From JAYUKV01 sp043764135 (GTDB lineage: Bacteria > Patescibacteriota > JACMRA01): a stretch of DNA of 13,937 bases. The stretch lies in the NCBI GenBank assembly GCA_043764135.1, contig JAYUKV010000061.1:1-13937 (forward strand). The letters run 5' to 3'. Made by a program: the position numbers and the translations under genes. The notes beneath the pieces were generated by a model. That model was not told where the DNA came from and made no database searches. It saw only the letters and a program-made list of their open reading frames with translations. This document shows positions 7,441 to 13,754 of the stretch, piece after piece. How positions within the stretch are numbered: position 1 is the stretch's first letter; every line of letters starts with the position of its first letter.

Positions 7441-8835
7441 CTAATTAGACTTTGAATATTGCTTTTCAATTTGTTTTGCAATATCAATCAAAGTTTTATC
7501 GCTTTTTTCTTCACCTACGATCTGGAGCCCAACTGGAAGTTGACCGTCTTTTGAAAGCGGGATGATTAAAGCAGGTAGTTTGGCTATTGGTTGTGAAACA
7601 GTCATTATATCAGCTGTATACATCGCCATTGGATCTAAAGATTTCTCACCTATCTTCCAAGCTGGAAACGGGCAAGCAGGCATCAACAATACATCAACTA
7701 ATTCAAAAGCTTTAGCATACTCGTCTTGTATTATTTTGCGTACTTTACAAGCTTGATTATAATAAGCATCGTAATACCCAGCAGATGAAGTATAAGTTCC
7801 TAGCATAATTCTTCTTTTAACTTCATCTCCAAGTTCTAATGCTCGCGGTCCAAAGTATAAATCATCTTTAGAATTAATTTCTGTAGTTGAAGCAAATCTG
7901 ATTTGATCAAATCTTTCTAGATTGGATGACGCTTCTACTGTTTGAAGAATGTAATATACTGGAAGAATGTATTTTGTATGCGGAAGTGAAATATCAACAA
8001 GTTCGTATTCAGTTGATAATTTACTAATCAAAGATTTAAATTTTTCCTCTACCTGATCATCAAGATTGGTTACAAACTCTTTACATACACCAATTCTGAT
8101 TTTATCAGATTTTGTTTTTGGATCAATATCGATTGAGGTTTGGTCGTACTTCTTCTTTCCTTTTAACACTTCATATACTAATTCTAAATCTTCAATAGAA
8201 TTAGCAATAGGACCTACTTGATCGAATGAAGATGCAGAAGCGATAACACCATACCTACTTACAGCACCATAAGTAGGTCTTAACCCAAAAACCCCATTAA
8301 ATGATGCAGGTTGCCTCACAGAACCACCTGTATCAGTTCCAAGAGCAAAAGGCACTAGATTGAGAGCCACTGCAACTGCACTTCCTCCAGAAGTACCTCC
8401 TGCAACTCTTGATTGATCACTTGCATTCTTAGTTACTTGTCCATATCCAGAATATTCAGTAGAAGACCCAAATGCAAATTCATCCATATTCGTATAACCA
8501 ATAATAATTGCACCAGCATCAATAAGTGATTGAGCAACATCAGAGGTGTAAGAAGCCTTATAACCTTTTAAAATTCTAGATTGAGCATTGACTTCTAACC
8601 CCTCAACTAAAATATTATCTTTTATCAAACAAGGAATTCCCCATAGTGGTAGTGATTTGTCATCAGGCAAGTTTTCAATAGCCAATAAAGCACAATCCCT
8701 ATTTATTCTTACAAGTGATTGATTGTCTTTATCCATAGAATCAATAACTGACAGTAATTCAGTAATATATTTTATAGGAGTGGTTGCAGAACTATGATAA
8801 GCTTCCCTAAGCTCTTTAATAGTGTGATATATCAT
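7441..8835 (-). CDS. gatA: Glutamyl-tRNA(Gln)/aspartyl-tRNA(Asn) amidotransferase subunit A
   Basis: GatA releases ammonia from glutamine so that the GatCAB complex can convert Glu-tRNA(Gln) or Asp-tRNA(Asn) to the correctly charged tRNA. At 464 residues it is slightly shorter than typical GatA (~480-490) but complete. The amidase signature is clear: K72 in WGIPCLIKDNI, TNMDEFAFGSSTEYSG (115-130), AGGTSGGSAVAVAL (145-158) and the nucleophile S172 in GTDTGGSVRQPA. At the position of the usual cis-serine (24 residues before the nucleophile) there is a threonine, T148, next to S149. The C-terminal ALIIPLSKDGQLPVGLQIVG is also typical of GatA. No gatB or gatC lies nearby; in this lineage the subunits seem unlinked. 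The ATG at 8835 has no good Shine-Dalgarno and I see no convincing -10/-35 pair before it. Confidence 0.95.
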   Translation of the reverse strand: MIYHTIKELREAYHSSATTPIKYITELLSVIDSMDKDNQSLVRINRDCALLAIENLPDDKSLPLWGIPCLIKDNILVEGLEVNAQSRILKGYKASYTSDVAQSLIDAGAIIIGYTNMDEFAFGSSTEYSGYGQVTKNASDQSRVAGGTSGGSAVAVALNLVPFALGTDTGGSVRQPASFNGVFGLRPTYGAVSRYGVIASASSFDQVGPIANSIEDLELVYEVLKGKKKYDQTSIDIDPKTKSDKIRIGVCKEFVTNLDDQVEEKFKSLISKLSTEYELVDISLPHTKYILPVYYILQTVEASSNLERFDQIRFASTTEINSKDDLYFGPRALELGDEVKRRIMLGTYTSSAGYYDAYYNQACKVRKIIQDEYAKAFELVDVLLMPACPFPAWKIGEKSLDPMAMYTADIMTVSQPIAKLPALIIPLSKDGQLPVGLQIVGEEKSDKTLIDIAKQIEKQYSKSN

Positions 8836-8872
8836 TCTAAGAGACTCACAGTTTTAATCTTTTTTGTAAACC

Positions 8873-8910
8873 AAAAAAAATCCTGACTCAAGCGTTATGC
8901 TTGAATCAGG
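8873..8910 (-). terminator. Rho-independent terminator of the 8946-9821 gene
   Basis: A 12-bp stem (CCTGATTCAAGC at 8910-8899 with GCTTGAGTCAGG at 8893-8882, one G-U pair) closes loop ATAAC. It is followed by A and eight T (8880-8873) on the minus strand, 36 nt past the stop. Confidence 0.92.
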
Positions 8911-8945
8911 GTATGTTAATCAAATTATTGAACTAACGACTAAGG

Positions 8946-9821
8946 TTAGCGGTTTTGTTCAACTCCAATTTGAAAGTTTGATTCAGCCTCAGAGAAGTAT
9001 TGCTGCATAGCAGGATACCAAACGTCAGCCGAGATTGTTTTGAAATACTTCAGAATCGCGATTCGCGACTCCTTCAGGGAGTTTCCAAAAGGCGGTAATG
9101 TAGGAATGTAAACATTGGAGATGTCTACATTTTCCTCCATTGAAGAAGCTGAAAGCTTCAAAGGATGTACCAACTTACGTTGGTAATCGTCAGTAATAAG
9201 TTGGTACCAAGTACCAACATCGACCAAATCACAAGTAGGATAAGGCATTAGCCCGCCAGAATAAACCGGATCACGACCCTCCATATTTGCATTCTTCCAT
9301 TCCTCAGTCCAATTGTTGGACTCAGAAAGGATGTAAAAACGTAACACCTCGTCAACCAAAACCAAGATACTCTTGATCAGGATGGCACATAGCGCTTCAC
9401 CTTCAGCGCCAGACACACCGACTGACGGGAGTGTAGAACGAGCCTCAATCATATTAATAAGGATCTGTTTTTCAGCAGCTCCCATCCGATTGTACTCGAA
9501 CAGCTCCTTAACAGCATATTGCAGTTCGTCCTCGGTCGTTGAGACGAATTCCATCAACAAAGCAGTGATTTCATTTCCTTGAGAGTCTTTCTCAGGAAAC
9601 ATGACTGCTTTCATAATGGAAACCCCAATTGAAGTTGCCACTTTTTCCGAAAAAGCAGCGTCTAATAGGCCTGAAAATTCATAGCGCACTGGCAATGTGT
9701 ATTCCGCCATACACAAAAACGGAACATGCTCAGGTGTTAAACCATGCTTAGCAGCTTGGTTCTTTTCATATGCAGTTTTCTCTGCACGAGCGATAAAAGT
9801 TAAGCGATCAAGTAGTCCCAT
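8946..9821 (-). CDS. Unrecognised cytosolic protein
   Basis: This 291-residue frame begins MGLLDRLTFIARAEK at the ATG at 9821, with a clear Shine-Dalgarno AGAGGA (9832-9827) 5-6 nt upstream, its own consensus-like promoter and its own strong terminator. I do not recognise the family. There is no signal peptide. Residues ~143-165 (ALCAILIKSILVLVDEVLRFYIL) are hydrophobic but carry K, D, E and R, so they look like a buried or amphipathic helix rather than a membrane segment. Three cysteines are visible (about 37, 145, 198) with no metal-site spacing. The gene is visibly GC-richer than gatA and the helicase gene, like the two genes for secreted proteins at 814-3318 and 10548-11327. That may mean high expression or a different origin. 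Confidence 0.85.
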   Translation of the reverse strand: MGLLDRLTFIARAEKTAYEKNQAAKHGLTPEHVPFLCMAEYTLPVRYEFSGLLDAAFSEKVATSIGVSIMKAVMFPEKDSQGNEITALLMEFVSTTEDELQYAVKELFEYNRMGAAEKQILINMIEARSTLPSVGVSGAEGEALCAILIKSILVLVDEVLRFYILSESNNWTEEWKNANMEGRDPVYSGGLMPYPTCDLVDVGTWYQLITDDYQRKLVHPLKLSASSMEENVDISNVYIPTLPPFGNSLKESRIAILKYFKTISADVWYPAMQQYFSEAESNFQIGVEQNR

Positions 9822-9863
9822 GGTATTCCTCTGTAAATTTTTGTACGTATCTTGTCTTTTAAT

Positions 9864-9892
9864 ACTATATCACACTTTTACAATCTTTGCAA
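9864..9892 (-). promoter_or_regulatory. Promoter for the 8946-9821 gene
   Basis: TTGCAA (9892-9887) and TATAGT (9869-9864) with a 17-nt spacer on the minus strand. The predicted leader is about 35 nt and carries the AGAGGA site. The promoter sits entirely between the gene and the nested inverted-repeat element, so the element is not transcribed from it. Confidence 0.7.
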
Positions 9893-9969
9893 ATGATTTC
9901 TTAGGGCTAGTTAGTAATGAATCTGTACCACGAGTTTGTCACAAAAATATGCCAATCACAATGAGGGAA

Positions 9970-9997
9970 TTGGATCTAGTTAGTATTGAATTATGAT
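9970..9997 (+). promoter_or_regulatory. Possible internal promoter inside the inverted-repeat element
   Basis: TTGGAT (9970-9975) and TATGAT (9992-9997) are 16 nt apart on the plus strand and would start a transcript near 10003. The match is moderate and overlaps the conserved inner repeat arm, so sequence constraint there may have another cause. Confidence 0.3.
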
Positions 9998-10002
9998 TGT
10001 GA

Positions 10003-10117
10003 TTAAAACTAGAAAAAACCTCCACCTATACTTAAACAGTCGCTATACTCCTTGGTTTAAGTATAGGAAACCTGAGAGGTAATCGAATTACCGTGTCCCG
10101 GGAATTCTTGATTTTTT
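10003..10117 (+). ncRNA. Candidate ~115-nt small RNA from the apex of the element
   Basis: If the internal promoter is used, the transcript would hold a perfect 13-bp hairpin (CCTATACTTAAAC at 10025-10037 with 10055-10067, 17-nt loop) enclosed by ACCTC/GAGGT (10018-10022, 10076-10080). It would end in a hairpin GAATTaCCG-tgtcc-CGGgAATTC (10085-10107) that is followed by six T (10112-10117), much like a terminator. GGTAAT/ATTACC (10078-10083, 10087-10092) offers a competing hairpin. In the opposite direction GAGGTTTTTT also looks like a terminator. Transcription is unproven. Confidence 0.35.
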
Positions 10118-10215
10118 CTTAGTTGTATCAACAATTGAATTCAATACTAACTAGATCCATTGGTGCATTTTTTGTTGTTAAACCGTAGAGACTGATTCAT
10201 TACTAACTAGCTCCC

Positions 10216-10475
10216 TTGGACCAGGTCAAATACTCATTTATAGTAATAAAATCGGTCTGAAATAGCTACTTTACTTGTATTTATTAGGTTTAATTTATAA
10301 CTAAATACAATTTGATGAAAATTTAATTCTAAAACAGTTTTATTATTTTTACTTTAACTTGTTTTACTCAATTAAAATAAAACTATTTTAAGTGGTCGGT
10401 CCGTGCCAAAGGAAAAAAGTAAAAGTTTTGACTAAAGTGTTGTTTAATAGGGATTGAGAGTTTAAATATTACTTC
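10216..10475. other. Gene-free AT-rich stretch with inverted repeats
   Basis: No ORF of useful size is present. AGTTTTATT (10336-10344) pairs perfectly with AATAAAACT (10376-10384), and flanking AAAA/TTTT extends the pairing after one mismatch. GTATTTA near 10277 pairs with TAAATAC near 10303. A near-palindrome TTGGACCAGGTCAA lies at about 10216-10229, next to the end of the nested element. None matches a known site. Confidence 0.35.
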
Positions 10476-10504
10476 TTGACATTGGTAAATAAATGTGATA
10501 TTAT
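10476..10504 (+). promoter_or_regulatory. Near-consensus promoter of the 10548-11327 gene
   Basis: TTGACA (10476-10481), 17-nt spacer, TATTAT (10499-10504). This is the best promoter in the window. The leader is ~37 nt and contains AAGGAA (10535-10540), 7 nt before the ATG. Confidence 0.85.
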
Positions 10505-10547
10505 CAGTTTAGGTAAAAGTTAAATACTTTCGTTAAGGAAAAAACAA

Positions 10548-11327
10548 ATGAAGTTACAATCATTTCTCTCAATCGTACTGGCTGCAGGCATGATCCCAAG
10601 CGTAGCGCCTGGCGTAGAAGCGCGTACCGGGTCGACTTCTAGCCGAACTAGCTCGAGTAGCTACTCTGCCCCCAAAAGCAGTACTCCTAGCTACTCTGCC
10701 CCCAAAGCACCTACTCCAACCTCCAATACGCCTGTAGTTGCTCCAAAAGCACCTACTCTTGGTACCACCGGTACCGCGTTTGGTGGAAAAGCCCCTGTGA
10801 ATACAGATGCTGCTAAAGTTGCTTCAACCCGAGCAGCCGCTCTTGCAACTTCAGCTAAACCTCCTTCCCATGAGGAGCTGAAGCAAGCTGGTGCAATTCC
10901 AGTTAAAGCTCAAGTCTTGGCTACTAAGAATCCTCAAGTCTCTCAGGGACTTACCAATGTCCAAAAAACAGACAAAGAGCTTGATATCTTAGTTCGTGAT
11001 GGTAAGACCAACACTCCTCAGTATCAGCAACTGGTCCAGCAGCGTACAGTGTATGTCAACACTGGATCATCCTATGGTTACGTTTATCCGGTATACGTAC
11101 CGAATAGACCTGTTGGGTATTATGATAATATTCAGTACATTCCGCAGCAGCCCGCTGCTGTTGTTCAAACTGAGCAACCTGGTGAAAATTGGATTGTGAG
11201 TTTTGTTAAAGGCTTGTTTACCTTTGCCCTGATTTGCGGCGTTATCACACTTGGTGTGTTTGGAGCAAAATTCTTGTTGGAGTATTTCAACAAGCCTAAG
11301 CCTCCTACCCATCCCAACTTTCGCTAA
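10548..11327 (+). CDS. Secreted, membrane-anchored low-complexity surface protein
   Basis: This 259-residue protein starts at the ATG at 10548 with a good ribosome site (AAGGAA, 7 nt away). It has a signal peptide (MKLQSFLSIVLAAGMIPSVAP, likely cleavage after VEA at ~25), then a Ser/Thr/Pro/Ala-rich segment (~26-105) with two copies of a ten-residue unit, SYSAPKSSTP and SYSAPKAPTP, and a looser third (APKAPT). A short charged helical part (~106-167) follows, then a Tyr/Pro/Val-rich stretch (SYGYVYPVYVPNRPVGYYD), and a single membrane helix near 216-240 (VSFVKGLFTFALICGVITLGVF) with a short basic Pro-rich tail. The topology suggests a protein displayed outside the cell and held by its C-terminal helix. 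I do not recognise the family. The strong promoter, good ribosome site and GC-rich codons suggest high expression. It ends at its own terminator. Confidence 0.85.
   Translation: MKLQSFLSIVLAAGMIPSVAPGVEARTGSTSSRTSSSSYSAPKSSTPSYSAPKAPTPTSNTPVVAPKAPTLGTTGTAFGGKAPVNTDAAKVASTRAAALATSAKPPSHEELKQAGAIPVKAQVLATKNPQVSQGLTNVQKTDKELDILVRDGKTNTPQYQQLVQQRTVYVNTGSSYGYVYPVYVPNRPVGYYDNIQYIPQQPAAVVQTEQPGENWIVSFVKGLFTFALICGVITLGVFGAKFLLEYFNKPKPPTHPNFR
10659..10706 (+). repeat. 18-bp direct repeat, 30-bp period, in the surface-protein gene
   Basis: AGCTACTCTGCCCCCAAA occurs at 10659-10676 and again at 10689-10706. The period equals ten codons, so copies could be gained or lost without a frameshift. The near-identical DNA points to recent duplication of the SYSAPK unit. 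Confidence 0.9.
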
Positions 11328-11364
11328 ATAGTTATTTCTTTCGAGACTAACTTAATTTCGCCCT

Positions 11365-11408
11365 ACCCTCTTAATTATGCACAAGCATGTTGAGAGGGTT
11401 ATTTTTTT
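11365..11408 (+). terminator. Rho-independent terminator of the surface-protein gene
   Basis: ACCCTCTTAA (11365-11374) pairs with TTGAGAGGGT (11390-11399) with one G-U pair; an inner ATGC/GCAT extends the hairpin. TA and seven T (11402-11408) follow, 37 nt past the stop. Confidence 0.92.
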
Positions 11409-11440
11409 GTCATTTCTATGTCAGTATAGTATATTATACT
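11407..11440 (+). promoter_or_regulatory. Promoter and putative response-regulator box of the two-component operon
   Basis: GTCA at 11409-11412 and GTCA at 11420-11423 are direct repeats with an 11-bp period and a CTAT-containing spacer. TATACT (11435-11440) lies exactly 11 nt after the second repeat, as at the promoter near 13003. A TTGTCA-17-TATATT reading (11407-11412, 11430-11435) is also possible. The predicted leader is only ~5-10 nt and has no Shine-Dalgarno. The box overlaps the T-tract of the preceding terminator. Confidence 0.55.
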
Positions 11441-11451
11441 CATATCAATAT

Positions 11452-12126
11452 ATGTCTCGAATATTAATTGTAGAGGATGAAGAAAGAATGTCTATGACTT
11501 TGGTAAAAGGTTTAACCAATTTAGGTTACACAACCGATGTAATTGGAGATGGTCTTAATGCTAGATTAGAGGATATATCACAATATGACTTGGTTATTCT
11601 AGATTGGATGTTACCTAAGTTTAGTGGAATAGATATCTTAGAATACTGGCGTAAAGAAAAAAAATACACCACACCGATTCTGATGTTCACAGCCAAAAGT
11701 GATACACATTCAGTTGTTACAGGTCTTGATTATGGGGCTGATGACTATATGTCTAAGTTTTTTACTTGGGAAGAGTTAAATGCTAGAATCAGAACTCTTC
11801 TAAGAAGAGGTAGTCCCAAAGAAGTTATCATTGATATTCCAATTGAATATGACTCTCAAAATCACACATTTACAGAAGAAGGAATTATTGTTAATCTAAC
11901 GACGACAGAGTCTAAGGTTCTTAAGTATTTCTTCGAACACCCCAAGAAGTTAATTACGAGATCTCAGCTATCAAGTGCGATTTATGATAATGACTTTGAC
12001 CCAAGCTCTAATACAATAGAAAGACATATAAAATCAATCAGATCAAAATTTAATTATGACCCAATCCTCACAATTCGCGGAAGTGGTTACAGGCTCAAGC
12101 TTGGCACCAAATCTCAAAAATCTTAG
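11452..12126 (+). CDS. OmpR/PhoB-family response regulator
   Basis: This 224-residue DNA-binding regulator has an N-terminal receiver domain (~1-118) with acidic pair E8-D9, phospho-acceptor D51 in LVILDWMLP, switch T80 and K102. The position after K102 is Phe (SKFF) where the family nearly always has Pro. The C-terminal winged helix (~126-217) has LTTTESKVLKYFFEHP, the recognition region SSNTIERHIKSIRSKF and the closing hairpin LTIRGSGYRLKL. I start at the ATG at 11452 (MSRILIVEDEE). A longer in-frame ATG at 11377 would add 25 residues not seen in this family, and it lies inside the preceding terminator hairpin. The downstream kinase gene overlaps its last 71 nt, so translation is probably coupled. 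Matching GTCA-N7-GTCA repeats at this promoter and at ~12973 suggest it activates itself and the secreted-protein gene; that is inference. Confidence 0.93.
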   Translation: MSRILIVEDEERMSMTLVKGLTNLGYTTDVIGDGLNARLEDISQYDLVILDWMLPKFSGIDILEYWRKEKKYTTPILMFTAKSDTHSVVTGLDYGADDYMSKFFTWEELNARIRTLLRRGSPKEVIIDIPIEYDSQNHTFTEEGIIVNLTTTESKVLKYFFEHPKKLITRSQLSSAIYDNDFDPSSNTIERHIKSIRSKFNYDPILTIRGSGYRLKLGTKSQKS

Positions 12127-12967
12127 AATCAAGATAACCCTCTTCACTGTAGGTGTTGTTCTTGTTATGTTTATTTTCTCAACTTTTTCTATTTTACAAT
12201 TTGCTAAAGTGAGTTTGGAAAAACCACTGTTCAGACAACAACTATTCGATACTAGGTTAAATGACTTTAGAAAATATGAGATTATTCGTAAAGAGGAAAT
12301 TGTTAATGAGTTATGGTTTGTTACAGTTGTGAATTTTTTTGTACTTTTGATATTAATTGCTATTTTTACTTGGATAGGTTCATATTACTTAATCAAACCA
12401 ATTGATCAAAGCATTAAATCAAAAGAAGAATTTCTTGAACACTCTTCACATGAATTAAGAACTCCTTTAGCTATTCTACATTCTGATTTAGAGTTGTCAC
12501 TTCATGAAAATACTATAGAAGGCATCAAAGATACTAATACCAATGCTCTTGCAGAAATCAAAAGACTTCAAAATCTTTCAAATACTCTACTAAACGATCT
12601 TTCAGACTCAAAGACAGTAACAAGTATCAATCAATTATGTAATGATATTATTCTTAAATTGAATAAGATAAACACCAATAATATACAATTTCAAGTTTCA
12701 GGTGATAGAGTGGAAAAATTATATCATAATAAAATGTATAATTTGTTGTTTAACTTATTAGATAATTCTTTGAAGTATTCAATACCAGACACTTTAACAA
12801 CCGTAATTATTGATAATAAATCAATAGTTATTTCTAATTCAATCCAAAACACTAACTTCAAACCATCCACTTGTCTGTCTATAGTATCTAAACTTGCAAC
12901 CGAATTGGGTTATAGGACGGAAATTGAAATAAAAAATAATTTATTTATTTACACGATTAATTCTTAA
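12056..12967 (+). CDS. Membrane sensor histidine kinase with degenerate ATP-binding domain
   Basis: Up to 303 residues if started at the ATG at 12056; GTG at 12083 or TTG at 12101 (residue 16) would give less overlap with the regulator and may be the real start. Two membrane helices (~24-50 and ~86-112) flank a short ~35-residue external loop. There is no full HAMP domain. The phospho-acceptor His132 lies in a textbook H-box (EEFLEHSSHELRTPLAIL), and the N-box NLLDNSLKYS (233-242) is intact. After this the ATPase domain is short: where DxGxG and GxGxGL should follow, the sequence reads IVISNSIQN and KPSTCLSIVSKL, so the D- and G-boxes and the ATP lid seem lost. It could be a weak kinase, a phosphatase-only sensor or a pseudokinase. 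The operon position makes it the partner of the adjacent regulator. Confidence 0.88.
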   Translation: MTQSSQFAEVVTGSSLAPNLKNLRIKITLFTVGVVLVMFIFSTFSILQFAKVSLEKPLFRQQLFDTRLNDFRKYEIIRKEEIVNELWFVTVVNFFVLLILIAIFTWIGSYYLIKPIDQSIKSKEEFLEHSSHELRTPLAILHSDLELSLHENTIEGIKDTNTNALAEIKRLQNLSNTLLNDLSDSKTVTSINQLCNDIILKLNKINTNNIQFQVSGDRVEKLYHNKMYNLLFNLLDNSLKYSIPDTLTTVIIDNKSIVISNSIQNTNFKPSTCLSIVSKLATELGYRTEIEIKNNLFIYTINS

Positions 12968-12972
12968 TCATT

Positions 12973-13008
12973 TATAGTCATTCTATAGTCATCAAAATAG
13001 TATATAAT
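12973..13008 (+). promoter_or_regulatory. Putative regulator-activated promoter with 11-bp direct repeats
   Basis: TATAGTCAT occurs twice (12973-12981, 12984-12992), period 11 bp, and a perfect TATAAT (13003-13008) follows 10 nt later. No consensus -35 is present; the second repeat sits where it should be. This is the layout of PhoB/OmpR-activated promoters. It lies just after the two-component operon and upstream of the secreted-protein gene. Confidence 0.65.
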
Positions 13009-13012
13009 ATTA

Positions 13013-13098
13013 AAAGAACAATTAAGTAATCGATCTAAAATAATAGTAACGTCGGTGTTTCATTATTTTATTTCAAATGATTATAAATCTTGTTCTTT
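13013..13098 (+). other. Structured 5' leader
   Basis: The predicted transcript starts near 13015. AAAGAACAA (13013-13021) pairs perfectly with TTGTTCTTT (13090-13098), enclosing a second perfect 9-bp stem TAAAATAAT/ATTATTTTA (13036-13044, 13062-13070), with AAC/GTT inside. The start codon at 13111 has no Shine-Dalgarno, so the leader fold may matter for translation or stability. It matches no riboswitch I know. Confidence 0.45.
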
Positions 13099-13110
13099 AA
13101 CTTAATTATT

Positions 13111-13731
13111 ATGAAAAAAATATATTCAACCCTAGCCCTTACAGCTCTAGTATTATCACTTACTGGAGTTGGCGTTTTAAGCTTTGCTCAAAACAATCAA
13201 GCTTTAAAAGACATGTTAATCAAAGGCGATTACGCAGGTTACAAATCAGCATTAGTTGATTAAGCTAAGAAGAAATCTGATAATCTATCTCAAGAAAACT
13301 TTGATAAAATGTCTAAAAAAGCTCAATCAAAGCAAACTACTAACAAAGCAATAGAAGAAGGAAATTACGAAAACTTTAAAAAGTCTGCAAATCCTAAAAT
13401 TTTAGCTAGAATAACAAATCAAGCTGATTTTGATAAGTTAGTAAAAAACTTCAAATCAACTAAAGTTATCCAAGATAAGATTAATCAAGCGATTAAAGAT
13501 AACAATTATGACGCATTTAAATCAGCTCAAAAAGAAATGAAATCTCTAAGAGATGCCAATAAACCAGCCGATGCTCCATCTAGACCAAACAAAAAAACTC
13601 CAACAGAAGAAGAACAAAAGACAAGGTTTGATAAAATCGTCTCAAAGTATAAAACTGATGGAACACTTCCTGCAGGAGACTTAAATAATAGAAAAGGTGG
13701 TTTTGGTAATGGCGGTCATAATAGAAGATAA
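13111..13731 (+). pseudogene. Secreted repeat protein interrupted by an in-frame TAA
   Basis: From the ATG at 13111 the frame encodes a signal peptide (MKKIYSTLALTALVLSLTGV, likely cleavage after SFA at 26) and runs to GYKSALVD, then hits TAA at 13261-13263 (codon 51). The same frame continues open for another 155 codons to 13731, starting AKKKSDNLSQENFDK, with the next ATG at 13309. Units recur across the break: IKGDYAGYKSA (~37), IEEGNYENFKKSA (~81) and IKDNNYDAFKSA (~128), about 45-47 residues apart. So this is one 206-residue protein broken by a nonsense codon. The tail (~150-206) is basic and Pro/Gly-rich (GGFGNGGHNRR). The 13309 ATG lacks a ribosome site and would make a protein with no signal peptide. 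A single-base change, a sequencing error or readthrough could explain the TAA. The promoter carries repeats matching the two-component operon promoter. Family unnamed. Confidence 0.7.
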
Positions 13732-13754
13732 TCAATTGATTATATTCAACATTT

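Larger units (their letters stand above)
9904..10215. repeat. ~312-bp nested inverted-repeat element (large structured RNA or miniature mobile element)
   Basis: The left and right halves are complementary through several nested helices. The outer helix is CTAGTTAGTAATGAATC (9907-9923) with its perfect 17-bp complement (10194-10210), plus GGG/CCC at 9904-9906 and 10213-10215. The inner helix is a perfect 22-bp pairing of 9971-9992 with 10138-10159. A third pairs 10007-10018 with 10112-10124 (one bulge). Between outer and inner helices the two sides are also similar but imperfect. The apex (10018-10113) has its own hairpins. The motif CTAGTTAGTA(A/T)TGAAT occurs four times, two per strand orientation. 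No ORF fits. It lies upstream of both divergent flanking promoters, so it is not a leader of either gene. No target-site duplication was clear. It may be a non-coding RNA, a MITE-like element or a recombinase/replication site; I cannot name it. Confidence 0.85.

Noticed and set aside
8836..8872. gatA promoter starting at TTTACA near 8861
   Set aside because: No acceptable -10 is found 16-18 nt downstream; left unannotated.
9697..9996. 99-codon plus-strand frame across the start of the 8946-9821 gene
   Set aside because: Antisense to a better-supported gene with promoter and ribosome site, and it runs into the inverted-repeat element; no ribosome site of its own was recognised.
9904..10215. 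Integron attC site, retron msr-msd, tmRNA or RNase P RNA as identity of the element
   Set aside because: No GTTRRRY core pair, no reverse transcriptase or integrase nearby, and none of the conserved tmRNA or RNase P sequences are visible.
10196..10226. Minus-strand promoter TTGACC-17-TTAGTA at the right edge of the element
   Set aside because: The -10 match is poor and lies in the conserved repeat arm, so the match is probably fortuitous.
11377..11451. Longer start for the response regulator (25 extra residues)
   Set aside because: The extra residues do not belong to the receiver fold, and the ATG lies inside the preceding terminator hairpin, upstream of the predicted transcript start.
13261..13263. 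Recoded stop codon or alternative genetic code
   Set aside because: TAA ends other genes here (3485, 814), no in-frame TGA is used, and no known recoding signal is visible; a simple nonsense change is more likely.
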